This document shows, piece after piece, positions 1 to 7,761 of a stretch of DNA of 44,154 nucleotides (position 1 is the stretch's first letter; each line of letters opens with the position of its first letter). The stretch covers positions 1-44,154 of the forward strand of contig CAIKOD010000021.1 in assembly GCA_903828975.1 (NCBI GenBank), written 5' to 3'. This DNA is from an uncultured Methanomicrobiales archaeon. Its GTDB lineage: Archaea; Halobacteriota; Methanomicrobia; Methanomicrobiales; Methanospirillaceae. The translations under genes and the position numbers were made by a program. The notes beneath the pieces are model-generated. The model made no database searches. It had not been told where the DNA came from and saw only the letters and a program-made list of their open reading frames with translations.

Positions 1-227
1 AATTTAACCCGTAAAGAATAAAAATTCCTCATGGGGCCAACTGGTGAATCGATCCTGATTGTCATGTTAAACGCTAAATTCAGAAAGGTGGGAAAAGGAG
101 GATTTTTAGAATAATCGCGTTGTTCACTTAATTATATTAACTAAGATATAACTACAATGGTTTTTATTTACTCACAACGAATACTGTTAATAGAATTTCT
201 TGTATTAAAACCGGAGCCGAATTTACT

Positions 228-485
228 ATGAGGGGAATAACGGATATCGAACCCATTGATAAGAAAAAATGTATAACCCATTTTCAAGTGGACCTTTTTC
301 GAAAATATACCCTGGTCCAGTTATTAATATCCCCGATCCCTGGCATAATGACGACCTTTTTTATTATATTCATAAAAGGACGATTCGTAACCTCAACCAT
401 GTCACCGGGAGAAAATCAGAGGGAGTTATCAGATAGGTTTTCTGATCCGAAATCAGGGAATTTTGAGGGTGGCGCCATATGGTAA
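228..485 (+). CDS. Possible small upstream ORF, unknown
   Basis: I do not recognise this 85-residue ORF. It has one hydrophobic stretch (around residues 30-50) and is otherwise polar. Its stop overlaps the moeA start by a few bases, which would fit translational coupling, and a CCGGAG sequence precedes its ATG. Against it, the composition is not clearly protein-like and no motif is visible. The rest of bases 1-478 is AT-rich and shows nothing else I can name; it probably holds the moeA promoter. Confidence 0.2.
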   Translation: MRGITDIEPIDKKKCITHFQVDLFRKYTLVQLLISPIPGIMTTFFIIFIKGRFVTSTMSPGENQRELSDRFSDPKSGNFEGGAIW

Positions 486-2392
486 AACGATATCTTAGCC
501 TGATTTCTCTTGAACGGGCAATCGATCTTACCCTCACATCCTTTGAGAAGCCTGACAAGAAAATTTCGATCCCCGTAATCAATTCTGTCGGGCGGGTTTC
601 AGCCACTCCGGTATATGCGAAATATTCCGTTCCTGAAGTGAATCTTTCCGCAATGGATGGATTTTCCGTCAGAAGCAGGGATACCGTGGGCGCAAGCGAT
701 CAGTCACCGGTAACTATCGTGGATTTCACGCAGGTAAATACCGGTAATATCGTCCCACCCGAGTTTGATGCGGTCATTATGATCGAAGATACCTGGGATA
801 AAGGAGATTGTTTCCAGATCCGGAAATCAGCATCTCTCTGGCAGCACATACGCCCTGCTGGCGAAGATGTCCGTGAAGGACAACTCGTGCTTCCCGAAGG
901 TCATCGGATACGTCCTTTTGACATCGGTGCCCTGGCCACGTATGGTATTGTCAATGTTGATGTCAGGGAGGTGAATATCGGTCTGATACCAACTGGCAGT
1001 GAACTGGTTAATCTTGGTATAAGACCCGGACCGGGCCAGGTTGTGGAAAGTAACACAATTATGGCACAGGTTTTTCTTGGCGAAATGGGCGCTAATTGTA
1101 CCCGGTATCCTATAGCCCGTGATGATCCAAAGACCATTGAAGAAAGCCTCTGCAGGGCTGTCGAAGAAAACGACCTCGTACTTATTTCAGCCGGATCTTC
1201 AGCGGGTACCCGTGACTATACTGCCGAAGTTATTGAATCTGTTGGTGAGTTGCTCTTCCATGGTGTAGCAATGAAACCAGGAAAACCTGCCATGCTCGGG
1301 AAAATTGATGATAAACCCGTGATTGGATTACCGGGTTATCCACTTGCTGCACAAACAGTACTCAGGGAATTTGCAGGACCCTTACTCAAATCGTGGGGAT
1401 TACCTGAACCATTGTATCACACATTCAGGGTGCAGTTATCGGGGAGCCTGGTATCTGATCTCGGGTTTGATGAGTTCATCCCGGTTTCTGTCGGACATGT
1501 TGGGAATAAATTCTTCGCAATTCCCCATTCCCGTGGCTCAGGGGTCCAGATGGCAACGGTCAAAGCCAATGGATTCGTCCATATACCTGCATTCACAGAG
1601 GGTTGTGATTCAGAAACTGAGATCGACGCAGTATTGACGACAGATCCGGGTAATATTGAGCGGACGATTCTTCTTTCAGGGGCATACGACCCCGCACTTG
1701 ATGAACTGGCGCATCTTGTCAGAGATAATGGTATCTTCATGCAGGTCAGGAGTGCAGGTAATATAGGGGCCGTACTTTCCCTCAGGCACAATTCCTGCCA
1801 TGCAGCGCCATTAAGTCTGCCTGATTTTTCGCTATTGCCTAATTGCAGGGAGATTATGCAACTACTACCGCTGTCAGATTTACGGTTTGTCCATATCGCA
1901 ACCACCTCACTCGGTATTGCATCATTGGGGGGGTATAGTTTCGAGAACCTTATTACTACGAGGTTCATTAACAGGCGGAAAGGGACCTCAGCCCGGATGA
2001 TATTTGACACAATTCTAAAATCCAGGGGTATTGATCCGGCACAAATCGATGGATATGGGCATGAAGTAGAGACGCATAAGGCTGTGGCTGAAGCTATTCG
2101 AAACGGGTTTGCTGATACGGGTATATGCACTTCCGGGGTTGCGGAAGAAAACGGACTTTTATTTGTTCCTCTCGTGGGCGAACAACTGGAACTGGCAATA
2201 CGAACTGATCTCATGAAAGAACCAAACATATCGGCATTGGTCTCAACAATTCGATCAGAATCCTTTAAATTATCCCTTGCAAATAAAGGAGGATATAATT
2301 TATCACAAACCGGATTAATCCGGTGTCTTTCTGAAGACTTCTCTGTAAAAGAACATCACTCTCCTGAAAGTGCTTCAGCGCCCTTACTTTGA
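479..2392 (+). CDS. moeA: Molybdopterin molybdenumtransferase MoeA fused to a PBP-like domain
   Basis: MoeA inserts molybdate or tungstate into adenylylated molybdopterin in the last step of Mo/W cofactor synthesis, which methanogens need for formylmethanofuran and formate dehydrogenases. The first ~400 residues show MoeA signatures: SAMDGF near residue 58, a PTGSEL segment, the [11 protein letters not shown] loop and [10 protein letters not shown] (the usual GLPGNP has N replaced by Y). Residues ~400-637 match the periplasmic-binding-protein-like domain often fused to archaeal MoeA, with [10 protein letters not shown] and [15 protein letters not shown]. That domain may bind the oxyanion or regulate the enzyme; this is inference. 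The ATG at 479 is preceded by GAGGGTGG. Methanogens often carry two MoeA paralogues, thought to divide Mo and W, and only one is in this window. MOT1, storage-protein and TupBC genes lie 18 kb downstream. Confidence 0.93.
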   Translation: MVKRYLSLISLERAIDLTLTSFEKPDKKISIPVINSVGRVSATPVYAKYSVPEVNLSAMDGFSVRSRDTVGASDQSPVTIVDFTQVNTGNIVPPEFDAVIMIEDTWDKGDCFQIRKSASLWQHIRPAGEDVREGQLVLPEGHRIRPFDIGALATYGIVNVDVREVNIGLIPTGSELVNLGIRPGPGQVVESNTIMAQVFLGEMGANCTRYPIARDDPKTIEESLCRAVEENDLVLISAGSSAGTRDYTAEVIESVGELLFHGVAMKPGKPAMLGKIDDKPVIGLPGYPLAAQTVLREFAGPLLKSWGLPEPLYHTFRVQLSGSLVSDLGFDEFIPVSVGHVGNKFFAIPHSRGSGVQMATVKANGFVHIPAFTEGCDSETEIDAVLTTDPGNIERTILLSGAYDPALDELAHLVRDNGIFMQVRSAGNIGAVLSLRHNSCHAAPLSLPDFSLLPNCREIMQLLPLSDLRFVHIATTSLGIASLGGYSFENLITTRFINRRKGTSARMIFDTILKSRGIDPAQIDGYGHEVETHKAVAEAIRNGFADTGICTSGVAEENGLLFVPLVGEQLELAIRTDLMKEPNISALVSTIRSESFKLSLANKGGYNLSQTGLIRCLSEDFSVKEHHSPESASAPLL

Positions 2393-2442
2393 ATAGTAAA
2401 TGAAAACAGTGGATTTACGTTGTTGCTTGCGGAATGATTTGA

Positions 2443-2459
2443 TGGTGGATTAACCACCA
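2443..2459. terminator. Stem-loop between convergent genes
   Basis: TGGTGG-ATTAA-CCACCA forms a perfect 6-bp stem with a 5-base loop in the 115-bp gap between moeA and the convergent minus-strand cassette. Its position suggests a bidirectional terminator or 3'-end stabiliser. No long T-run follows, so termination itself is inferred. Confidence 0.45.
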
Positions 2460-2507
2460 CCAGCCCTCCCTGCAAGTACCTAAATGGACACTACAAAAAT
2501 GGAACCA

Positions 2508-3287
2508 TTATTTGGTCCAGGGTTGTTCCTGAATGTCAAAGGTCTTCGAGAACGAGGACCATTGCACTTCCTCACCAAGGTTAAACCGACCGCCTGCCAT
2601 GAGGTTCTTTCCGACAGAGTTCATATAACCGAGCTCGCGGGTTGTACCAATCCCCACCAGGCTATTTGCACTGAAACTCATTGAACCAATACCTGATCCG
2701 GATCCGATGGCCACAAAGGTAAACGTATCTGGGACTTCGAGGTCAGCCTGATCAACCGACCCTATCGATCGATACGCCAGGTTGTCGGTCATGAACAGCG
2801 ATTTCGTGATCACGGTTTCACAATACGGTGTCGCAGTGAAATTCGCTCCCTCTGCATGAATCGATTCTGCTCCACAGGTTACACCTGCCGCAGCAGCACC
2901 GGCAGAGTGGAGCATCATACTCTCCCCGTAGAGGCCGGGACCGGAAGACTGCACCTGGCTCATCGTATCGAAGTGGACGATATCTGAATTGTTCAGCACC
3001 TGTGAGCTCTCATATTGCGAAGGCCCGGTGAGGATGAAACTGTCATGGTAACCTCCACTCAGTACTTCCTGCCCGATGGCGAGCTGAGGTGTCTTCGTGA
3101 GGTCGCCGTTTGACACAGTCCACGTCATATCAGACGAACCGACGAGCGACTGGTCAGAAGATCCCATGAAGGAAATGCCGACCGCTGCAGCCTGTGCCGG
3201 GGCTGCTGAGATCGCAAGCCCTGCCACAATTGCCGCGAAGACACAGCCACCGATGACTAATTTCCTCCTTTTCGTCAGGCGGTTCAT
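2508..3287 (-). CDS. Secreted hypothetical protein (last gene of four-gene cassette)
   Basis: This 259-residue protein is not recognised. The N-terminus is a clear Sec signal peptide: basic NRLTKRRK, a hydrophobic core (VIGGCVFAAIVAGLAI), then AAPAQAAA as a likely cleavage site. The mature part is rich in Ser, Gly, Thr and small residues with few charges and looks beta-rich, as in extracellular or surface proteins. It has two cysteines (VTCGAES and TPYCETV) that could form a disulfide, and it lacks a C-terminal membrane anchor. The start overlaps the stop of the upstream membrane-protein gene in an ATGA, so translation is probably coupled. It is the distal gene of a minus-strand cassette at 2508-4439. 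It could be an envelope or adhesin-like protein or a virion protein. Confidence 0.75.
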   Translation of the reverse strand: MNRLTKRRKLVIGGCVFAAIVAGLAISAAPAQAAAVGISFMGSSDQSLVGSSDMTWTVSNGDLTKTPQLAIGQEVLSGGYHDSFILTGPSQYESSQVLNNSDIVHFDTMSQVQSSGPGLYGESMMLHSAGAAAAGVTCGAESIHAEGANFTATPYCETVITKSLFMTDNLAYRSIGSVDQADLEVPDTFTFVAIGSGSGIGSMSFSANSLVGIGTTRELGYMNSVGKNLMAGGRFNLGEEVQWSSFSKTFDIQEQPWTK

Positions 3288-3685
3288 ATTGCCGTCCCTT
3301 TCCCCGAGCCTCCCGAGCCCTTGATGAGCCCGTATTCGATGTCATACCATTCCGATGGGACCGAGATAGTGTACGTGTCGAGCCGTTCGGCCTCGGCCTC
3401 GGCTACCTGCCGGAGCAGGCTTTCGCGTTCAACCGGTGAGTGGTCGAACGTGAGCCACCGCTTCGTGCTGTCGGCCATCCTGTACGACCGCCCCAGCACC
3501 CCGGGAGGAGCGACCGTGACCGACTCGTCGGTCGCATCGAAGTAGCTCAGTACCTGTTCGGTCTTCAGCTGTGCCGCCTGTGTTTCAGCGATCGCGTTCG
3601 TTGCTCTCCGGTGCTGAATATATGCAATTCCGGCAGCGAAGAGAGCAATCAGAATTTCAATTACATTAGTCAATTCTGGATCCAT
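3284..3685 (-). CDS. Small single-pass membrane protein (cassette)
   Basis: This 133-residue protein is not recognised. Residues ~8-24 (VIEILIALFAAGIAYIQ) form a transmembrane segment near the N-terminus, followed by a basic HRRA patch and a polar helical stretch (residues 25-55). The remaining soluble part contains RWLTFDHSPVERESLLRQ and ends in a Gly/Ser-rich tail. This suggests an N-terminally anchored protein with a cytoplasmic domain. The ATG at 3685 follows AAAGAGG and overlaps the end of the upstream 56-codon gene by 20 bases. Its own stop overlaps the next start (ATGA). The tight coupling argues that the three distal cassette genes are made in fixed ratio. Confidence 0.72.
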   Translation of the reverse strand: MDPELTNVIEILIALFAAGIAYIQHRRATNAIAETQAAQLKTEQVLSYFDATDESVTVAPPGVLGRSYRMADSTKRWLTFDHSPVERESLLRQVAEAEAERLDTYTISVPSEWYDIEYGLIKGSGGSGKGTAI

Positions 3686-3836
3686 AATTTGCCTCTTTTA
3701 ATTTCTGTTCTTCGCGGTGGGCCTCGAATTCTGCACAAAAAACATCGTATTTTCCGATCTTCTCATAGATCACGAACAGCGAGGGGTACAGCGGAAGCAC
3801 TACCGCAAGAACAATAACGAGAAGTTCAACATCCAT
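3666..3836 (-). CDS. 56-residue membrane protein (cassette)
   Basis: I place the start at the second Met of the ORF-track entry (MDVELLVIV) because AGGTGGT lies just upstream of that ATG, and because the longer form would begin inside the terminator-like hairpin. The protein is an N-terminal hydrophobic helix (VELLVIVLAVVLPLYPSLFVI) followed by a charged, probably helical tail (FEAHREEQKLKE). It resembles small holin-like or scaffold membrane proteins only in general architecture; no family is recognised. It overlaps the following gene by 20 bases. Confidence 0.65.
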   Translation of the reverse strand: MDVELLVIVLAVVLPLYPSLFVIYEKIGKYDVFCAEFEAHREEQKLKEANYGSRID

Positions 3837-3855
3837 CCTTACCACCTGGCAAAAA

Positions 3856-3916
3856 GGCAGGGGTTTTTTGGTTTGGTCCAAAGACAGAGAGGGGTTGGTT
3901 CTCCACCGCCCCTGCC
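3856..3916 (-). terminator. Intra-cassette terminator/attenuator hairpin
   Basis: Read on the minus strand, GGCAGGGG pairs with CCCCTGCC across a 45-base loop and is followed directly by TTTTT. It lies between the 168-residue first gene of the cassette and the three distal membrane/secreted genes. The plus-strand side also has a T-run, so it could act in both directions. Partial termination here would make the first gene the most highly expressed of the four. Confidence 0.5.
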
Positions 3917-3932
3917 ATTTTTCAAACCCTGT

Positions 3933-4439
3933 TTATGCAAGTGCGGGCTTCGTGTTTGCCCAGGTGTTCACACGGGCGACAATCGCATTGTCCTCGTACG
4001 AGGAGACGGTAATGGTCTTCCTGGCGAACGTGACAGTATAGTCTTCGCCGTTCGCGTCGTGACAATTCAGCGAGATGGAATACCCCTCACCTTCGGTGTC
4101 CTGGATGGGATCCCCGCCGATCGCGGTCGCAAGTGCGGCATTTCCGACGAGTGCAGTTGAAGCTGCGGTATACCCTGCAACGGTTGATGCCTTTGCAGTT
4201 GCAGTACCCATGTTCTTCAGGGTTGTGGGGTTTTCATAGACCACACGGATGCCGAATGACTGTGTTCCACGGACGGTACCGGGATGAGTTTCACCGGCGA
4301 CAACGTGGTCCACGCACTGGAATGCGTTGGTATCAATAACTCCCTGGACAAGGGTGTTTAAGGTCGCTACATCAGCGATCCTGGTCGTAAGAGTACGAAC
4401 CGATCGCTTTACATTTGCCTTCTGGACAAAATCTGACAT
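3933..4439 (-). CDS. 168-residue soluble protein, possibly structural (cassette lead gene)
   Basis: The ORF track starts earlier (183 aa), but the ATG at 4439 (MSDFVQKANV) is preferred: AGGAGAG precedes it, and a perfect hairpin sits over the longer N-terminus. No signal peptide or membrane helix is visible. The protein has a basic N-terminus (VQKANVKRSVRTLTTR), an Ala/Thr-rich middle (GTATAKASTVAGYTAAS) and a probably beta-rich C-terminal half (DYTVTFARKTITVSS). Its small size, its lead position, a leader hairpin, and a terminator-like hairpin behind it all fit an abundant structural protein, such as a coat, tube or surface-layer component. That is inference from layout; I recognise no family. 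Confidence 0.7.
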   Translation of the reverse strand: MSDFVQKANVKRSVRTLTTRIADVATLNTLVQGVIDTNAFQCVDHVVAGETHPGTVRGTQSFGIRVVYENPTTLKNMGTATAKASTVAGYTAASTALVGNAALATAIGGDPIQDTEGEGYSISLNCHDANGEDYTVTFARKTITVSSYEDNAIVARVNTWANTKPALA

Positions 4440-4455
4440 TTCTTTTCTCTCCTGC

Positions 4456-4472
4456 CCAAAACCTTTGGGCGT
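4456..4472 (-). promoter_or_regulatory. 5'-leader hairpin and TATA-like promoter of cassette
   Basis: GCCCAAA-ACC-TTTGGGC is a perfect 7-bp stem lying immediately upstream of the AGGAGAG ribosome-binding site of the 168-residue gene. On the minus strand an AAAATATTT box lies about 25-30 bases further upstream (around 4496-4504), so transcription would begin close to this stem. A hairpin at the very 5' end of an mRNA often stabilises it. Confidence 0.4.
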
Positions 4473-4514
4473 ATGGCTGTACACGGAGATCTAAGAAATA
4501 TTTTGAGTGGGGGA

Positions 4515-4720
4515 GGGAAACCGGCAATAATGCAGGGCTGGTTCAAAGAAATAAAGCGAATTGATTGTTATTGGAGTAAACCGGATGAAATCCGGTCCGT
4601 AACAGTGATGGACAAATAGTCCTTGAGCCAGAAAACCCATCCCATTCCCGTTGGGCATACCGGTGCATCATCGCGGTCGTTTCTTTCCGGAACTATGCCA
4701 TGACAGACCAACGGTTTCCC
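4515..4720. other. Candidate origin-type region upstream of cdc6
   Basis: The 400-bp gap between the divergent cassette and cdc6 contains GGGAAACCG at 4515-4523 and its exact inverse CGGTTTCCC at 4712-4720. The shared GGAAAC resembles the core of archaeal origin recognition boxes. It also contains a perfect hairpin ACCGGAT-GAA-ATCCGGT at 4580-4596. Archaeal origins commonly lie next to cdc6. However, only two box-like sites are seen and there is no clear AT-rich unwinding element, so this is a weak call. The plus- and minus-strand ORFs listed here look like chance ORFs. Confidence 0.25.
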
Positions 4721-4840
4721 AGGGATAATGCGGGATACAAAGCGTGAACGTGACCCGGACCGTTCATACCCTGTACTACTGTTCACTTTCAACACGCCTG
4801 GTTCAGCTCTATATCCTCACCGGTGCGATGTTCCTATTCT

Positions 4841-5974
4841 ATGAAGTACTACCATGACACGGGAGCGTCACCGTTCCGTAATCCTGATGCCTTCGAAATT
4901 GCGTATATCCCGGAGGTGTTCAATTTCCGGGACTCGCAGATGAAAGACCTTGCCGATGCACTGCGGCCAGGGCTTACCGGTAAATCCCCTTTCAACATGG
5001 TGCTCCGGGGCCTTCCCGGCACGGGAAAAAGCACCGCAGTCCACCGGGTCTTTTCGGAACTCGAAGAGACTACGTCACGGATCGTTCCGGTATACGTGAA
5101 CTGCCAGTCAGAAAATTCAAAATTCGCGGTATTTGCAAAAATCTACGGGAAACTGCATGGCCACCAGCCGCCACCCTCAGGAAAGCCAATCCGGCAGGTC
5201 ATATACGATATCGGAAAGATCCTTAACGAGAGGAAGGTGGTGCTCCTGGTCTGCTTTGACGATGCCAATTACCTGCTCCCGGGAAAGGTCCTCAACAGTG
5301 TCCTGTATATCCTGCTCAGGATGCACGAGGAATACCCCGATGCACGGGCAGGAGTCATCCTCCCGATGAGCGATATGGATATTGATCTCCGGGCAGTCCT
5401 CGACCCAAGCGTTATTTCCGTCCTGCAACCCGATACGATCTATTTCCCGCCGTATAACGAAGTGGAAATCAGCACGATCCTGCGGGACCGGATCAGGGTC
5501 GGTCTCAATCCCGGTGTCATTACCCCCGACATCTTTGACTGCATCATCTGCCATACGATGCGGACCGGGGACATGCGGGTCGGTCTCGACCTGGTGAGAC
5601 GCAGCGTAACGGCAGCCGAACGGGCTGGAATGGACGTGGTCACGAGAAACCATGTTGAGGCATCATTCGATCTTGCAAAAAATGCACCCCTTGACGCAAC
5701 CATCCAGACGCTTTGCACGGACGAGCGGAAACTATATGGGCATATTGCGGGCATGTCCCTTGGTACCGGTGAAAGCCTCACGAGCGGGGCCGTGTTTGAG
5801 TCGGTGAAACGTTACATGCCGATTAGTTACACCGGGTTCTACGAGAAACTCAAGAAACTGGACGAGATGCGCCTCATCGATCTGATATTTTTGAAAGGCA
5901 GGGGAACTACCAGGGAGATTGCGCTCCGGTACGATGCGGAAAAGGTGATGAAACTGACGAGGTACGGGGAGTGA
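4841..5974 (+). CDS. cdc6: Orc1/Cdc6 family replication initiator
   Basis: An AAA+ origin-recognition ATPase that binds origin boxes and helps load the MCM helicase. Visible features are the N-terminal box (FRNPDAFEIAYIPEVF, then the FRDSQ segment), Walker A GLPGTGKST, a Walker B variant VCFDDANYLL (usual form is DE), a sensor region (SVISVLQPDTIYFPPY), an arginine-bearing sensor-2 region (RTGDMRVGLDLVRRS) and a C-terminal winged helix with KRYMPISYTGFYEKLKKL. I prefer the ATG at 4841 over the GTG at 4823, since family members start close to the F-R-N-P motif. The length (377 aa) is normal. It is divergent from the minus-strand cassette. It could be a chromosomal initiator or belong to an integrated element; the window alone cannot decide. 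Confidence 0.92.
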   Translation: MKYYHDTGASPFRNPDAFEIAYIPEVFNFRDSQMKDLADALRPGLTGKSPFNMVLRGLPGTGKSTAVHRVFSELEETTSRIVPVYVNCQSENSKFAVFAKIYGKLHGHQPPPSGKPIRQVIYDIGKILNERKVVLLVCFDDANYLLPGKVLNSVLYILLRMHEEYPDARAGVILPMSDMDIDLRAVLDPSVISVLQPDTIYFPPYNEVEISTILRDRIRVGLNPGVITPDIFDCIICHTMRTGDMRVGLDLVRRSVTAAERAGMDVVTRNHVEASFDLAKNAPLDATIQTLCTDERKLYGHIAGMSLGTGESLTSGAVFESVKRYMPISYTGFYEKLKKLDEMRLIDLIFLKGRGTTREIALRYDAEKVMKLTRYGE

Positions 5975-6030
5975 ACCATCGTCGCTTATTTTTTATTTGT
6001 ACATTATACAATTCTGGCATTGAAGAAACA

Positions 6031-6110
6031 GTAGGATGCGAATAATGATGATAAGGATAAGGAGGACGATGAGGAATAGGATGATGAAGATGATGCTGAA
6101 TATGATGAGT
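6031..6110. repeat. GATGA-rich low-complexity tract
   Basis: About 80 bases built from degenerate GATGA/GGATAA/GAGGA units and almost purely purine plus T on the plus strand. It lies between cdc6 and the AbiE operator dyad. It makes a shadow ORF rich in Ser/Tyr on the opposite strand, which I reject as a gene. It may be a slippage-generated spacer or the edge of the imported AbiE segment. Confidence 0.5.
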
Positions 6111-6118
6111 AGATCGAA

Positions 6119-6184
6119 ATACCCCTACCTAGGTACACCAAAATTAACATAAATGTTAACGTTAGTGTACTTGAGTAGGGGTAT
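6119..6184. promoter_or_regulatory. 66-bp dyad: likely AbiEi operator/promoter
   Basis: A 66-bp imperfect palindrome centred between 6151 and 6152 has 26 of 33 positions paired by my count. It contains three nested perfect arms: ATACCCCTAC/GTAGGGGTAT, GTACAC/GTGTAC and TTAACAT/ATGTTAA. It ends six bases before the abiEi ATG. AbiEi antitoxins are known to bind inverted repeats in their own promoter and repress the operon, so this is very probably the autoregulatory operator. TATA-like sequence (TAACATAAATGTTA) lies at its centre. Confidence 0.75.
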
Positions 6185-6190
6185 GACGTT

Positions 6191-6949
6191 ATGTCGATTG
6201 AAATTCTAAAAAGGATGGCAAAGGATAACAAAATTTTTTCTTTTACTGATTTATACGAAAAAACGAAGATCAAAAAAGATATGCTTCGGGTAATAATCTC
6301 ACGTCTGGAAGAACAGGGATACATTGAACGGATTGAAAAAGGGAAGTATCTGATAATCCCCCTCGGGAGCGAGAAGGGAGAGTATACCTTACATGAATTC
6401 GTTATCGGGTCTTATCTTGTAAAACCTTATGCCATTGGATATTGGAGTGCACTCCACTATTACGGATTAACAGAACAGATTCCTAACATCGTCTTTTTGC
6501 AGACACCTGCTCGCAAAAAGAACCGAATAATTGATGTTTTTGGGGTCTCATACCGGATCGTCAGGATTAATGAAGAAAAATATTTTGGGATTAAAAAAGA
6601 GTGGATTGAAAATATTCCGATATCGGTAACTAACAAAGAAAAGACCATTATTGATTGTTTAGACAAGCCAGAGTACTCAGGCGGGATTATTGAGACAATA
6701 AAAGCATTAAATAACGGTACATTTGATACCGCTAAATTGACTGAATACGCAGAAAAGATAAAAAATGATGCGGTAATCCGGAGGTTGGGCTTTCTGTGTG
6801 AAAAAATGAATATCGATATTGCTCTTCCTCCAATAAAATCAAACACCTATTTGGCTCTTGATCCGACCATACCAAAAAAAGGCGAAAATAATTGGAAATG
6901 GCGACTGGTAGTCAATCTTGATATCCCCTTACGAGGAGAACTCGAATGA
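6191..6949 (+). CDS. AbiEi-type antitoxin / transcriptional repressor
   Basis: A 252-residue antitoxin of the type IV AbiE system. Residues ~5-60 form a winged helix-turn-helix (SFTDLYEKTKIKKDMLRVII, then LEEQGYIERIEKGKYLIIP). The following AbiEi C-terminal domain carries KPYAIGYWSALHYYGLTEQ and TNKEKTIIDCLDKPEYSGG, both typical of the family. It should repress the operon through the dyad just upstream and counteract the downstream toxin. No ribosome-binding site is evident, so the transcript may be nearly leaderless. The stop overlaps the toxin start by four bases (ATGA). The gene is clearly more AT-rich and Lys/Ile-rich than cdc6 before it, which suggests horizontal acquisition. Confidence 0.88.
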   Translation: MSIEILKRMAKDNKIFSFTDLYEKTKIKKDMLRVIISRLEEQGYIERIEKGKYLIIPLGSEKGEYTLHEFVIGSYLVKPYAIGYWSALHYYGLTEQIPNIVFLQTPARKKNRIIDVFGVSYRIVRINEEKYFGIKKEWIENIPISVTNKEKTIIDCLDKPEYSGGIIETIKALNNGTFDTAKLTEYAEKIKNDAVIRRLGFLCEKMNIDIALPPIKSNTYLALDPTIPKKGENNWKWRLVVNLDIPLRGELE

Positions 6950-7734
6950 TACCAGGTCGTGAGTTCGACGCAAAAGCCACGAGATTTGGTATTTTTCTGA
7001 CTACGATTGAACTTGATTACGCTCAGAACTGGCTATTAGCATATCTTACCAATTTTAACATGGCATTGAAAGGAGGTACCGGAATAAAAAAAGTATACTT
7101 TAAAGATTACAGATTCTCGGATGATCTCGATTTTACTCTGATTGATACTTATGAACAAGATGAATTGGAGAGGATGTTAAAAGAAACACTTTTGCACGTA
7201 ACAGAAGAGAGCGGCATACAATTTCAGGATACAATCACCCTTACGCCCCGTAAAAATGGATTTGAGACAAAGGTTAAATTTATCGGCCCAAGAACTCGAA
7301 ATCCAAGGAGCATAAAAATCGATTTGACCCTTCCGGCAAATGAAATTATTCTCCTCCCAGTAACTGAAAGAGAAATATTGCATGATTATTCTGATTCTTT
7401 ATCAGTTTCAGTCAAATCTTATGCGCTGGAAGAAATTGTTGCTGAAAAAATTCGATCACTCTTTCAGCGGGCCAGGGCAAGAGATATGTATGATTTATGG
7501 CGATTAGCAGATACCGTGGATAAAGCGATAGTTCATTCGATTTTGTCAAAAAAATTTGAGATTAAAGATGTTTTACTCGATATTAATTCAGTAATGAAAA
7601 ATCGAGATACGCTATCGAGCGCATGGAGAGACCAATTAGGCCACCAGATGAAAGACTTACCTGATTTTGAAGAAGTTTTTACTGCTGTTCTATCTATAGT
7701 GGATTCTTATGAAAAAATGGGTAACTCAAGTTGA
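6946..7734 (+). CDS. AbiEii-type nucleotidyltransferase toxin
   Basis: A 262-residue minimal nucleotidyltransferase, the toxin of the AbiE pair. AbiEii-family toxins use the nucleotidyltransferase fold to modify cellular targets such as tRNA, halting growth and giving phage abortive infection. The signature is visible: KGGTGIKKVYF, then RFSDDLDFTL with the catalytic DLD, then KIDLTLP as the third acidic strand, and further on AEKIRSLFQRARARDMYDLWRL, a conserved helix of the family. Start and stop fit normal length. It is coupled to abiEi by a four-base overlap and shares its AT-rich composition. The whole unit looks intact. Confidence 0.9.
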   Translation: MIPGREFDAKATRFGIFLTTIELDYAQNWLLAYLTNFNMALKGGTGIKKVYFKDYRFSDDLDFTLIDTYEQDELERMLKETLLHVTEESGIQFQDTITLTPRKNGFETKVKFIGPRTRNPRSIKIDLTLPANEIILLPVTEREILHDYSDSLSVSVKSYALEEIVAEKIRSLFQRARARDMYDLWRLADTVDKAIVHSILSKKFEIKDVLLDINSVMKNRDTLSSAWRDQLGHQMKDLPDFEEVFTAVLSIVDSYEKMGNSS

Positions 7735-7761
7735 ATGCTAATGACCAAATAGCAACACAAT

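Noticed and set aside
1417-2229. 270-aa minus-strand ORF inside moeA
   Set aside because: Long antisense shadow of moeA; the sense frame has clear MoeA and PBP-like motifs, while the antisense has none.
4568-4795. 75-aa minus-strand ORF upstream of cdc6
   Set aside because: No ribosome-binding site or motif; it lies across the hairpin and box-like repeats of the candidate origin.
6004-6324. 106-aa minus-strand ORF rich in Ser/Tyr
   Set aside because: It is a product of the GATGA-rich low-complexity tract and overlaps the AbiEi operator and gene start.
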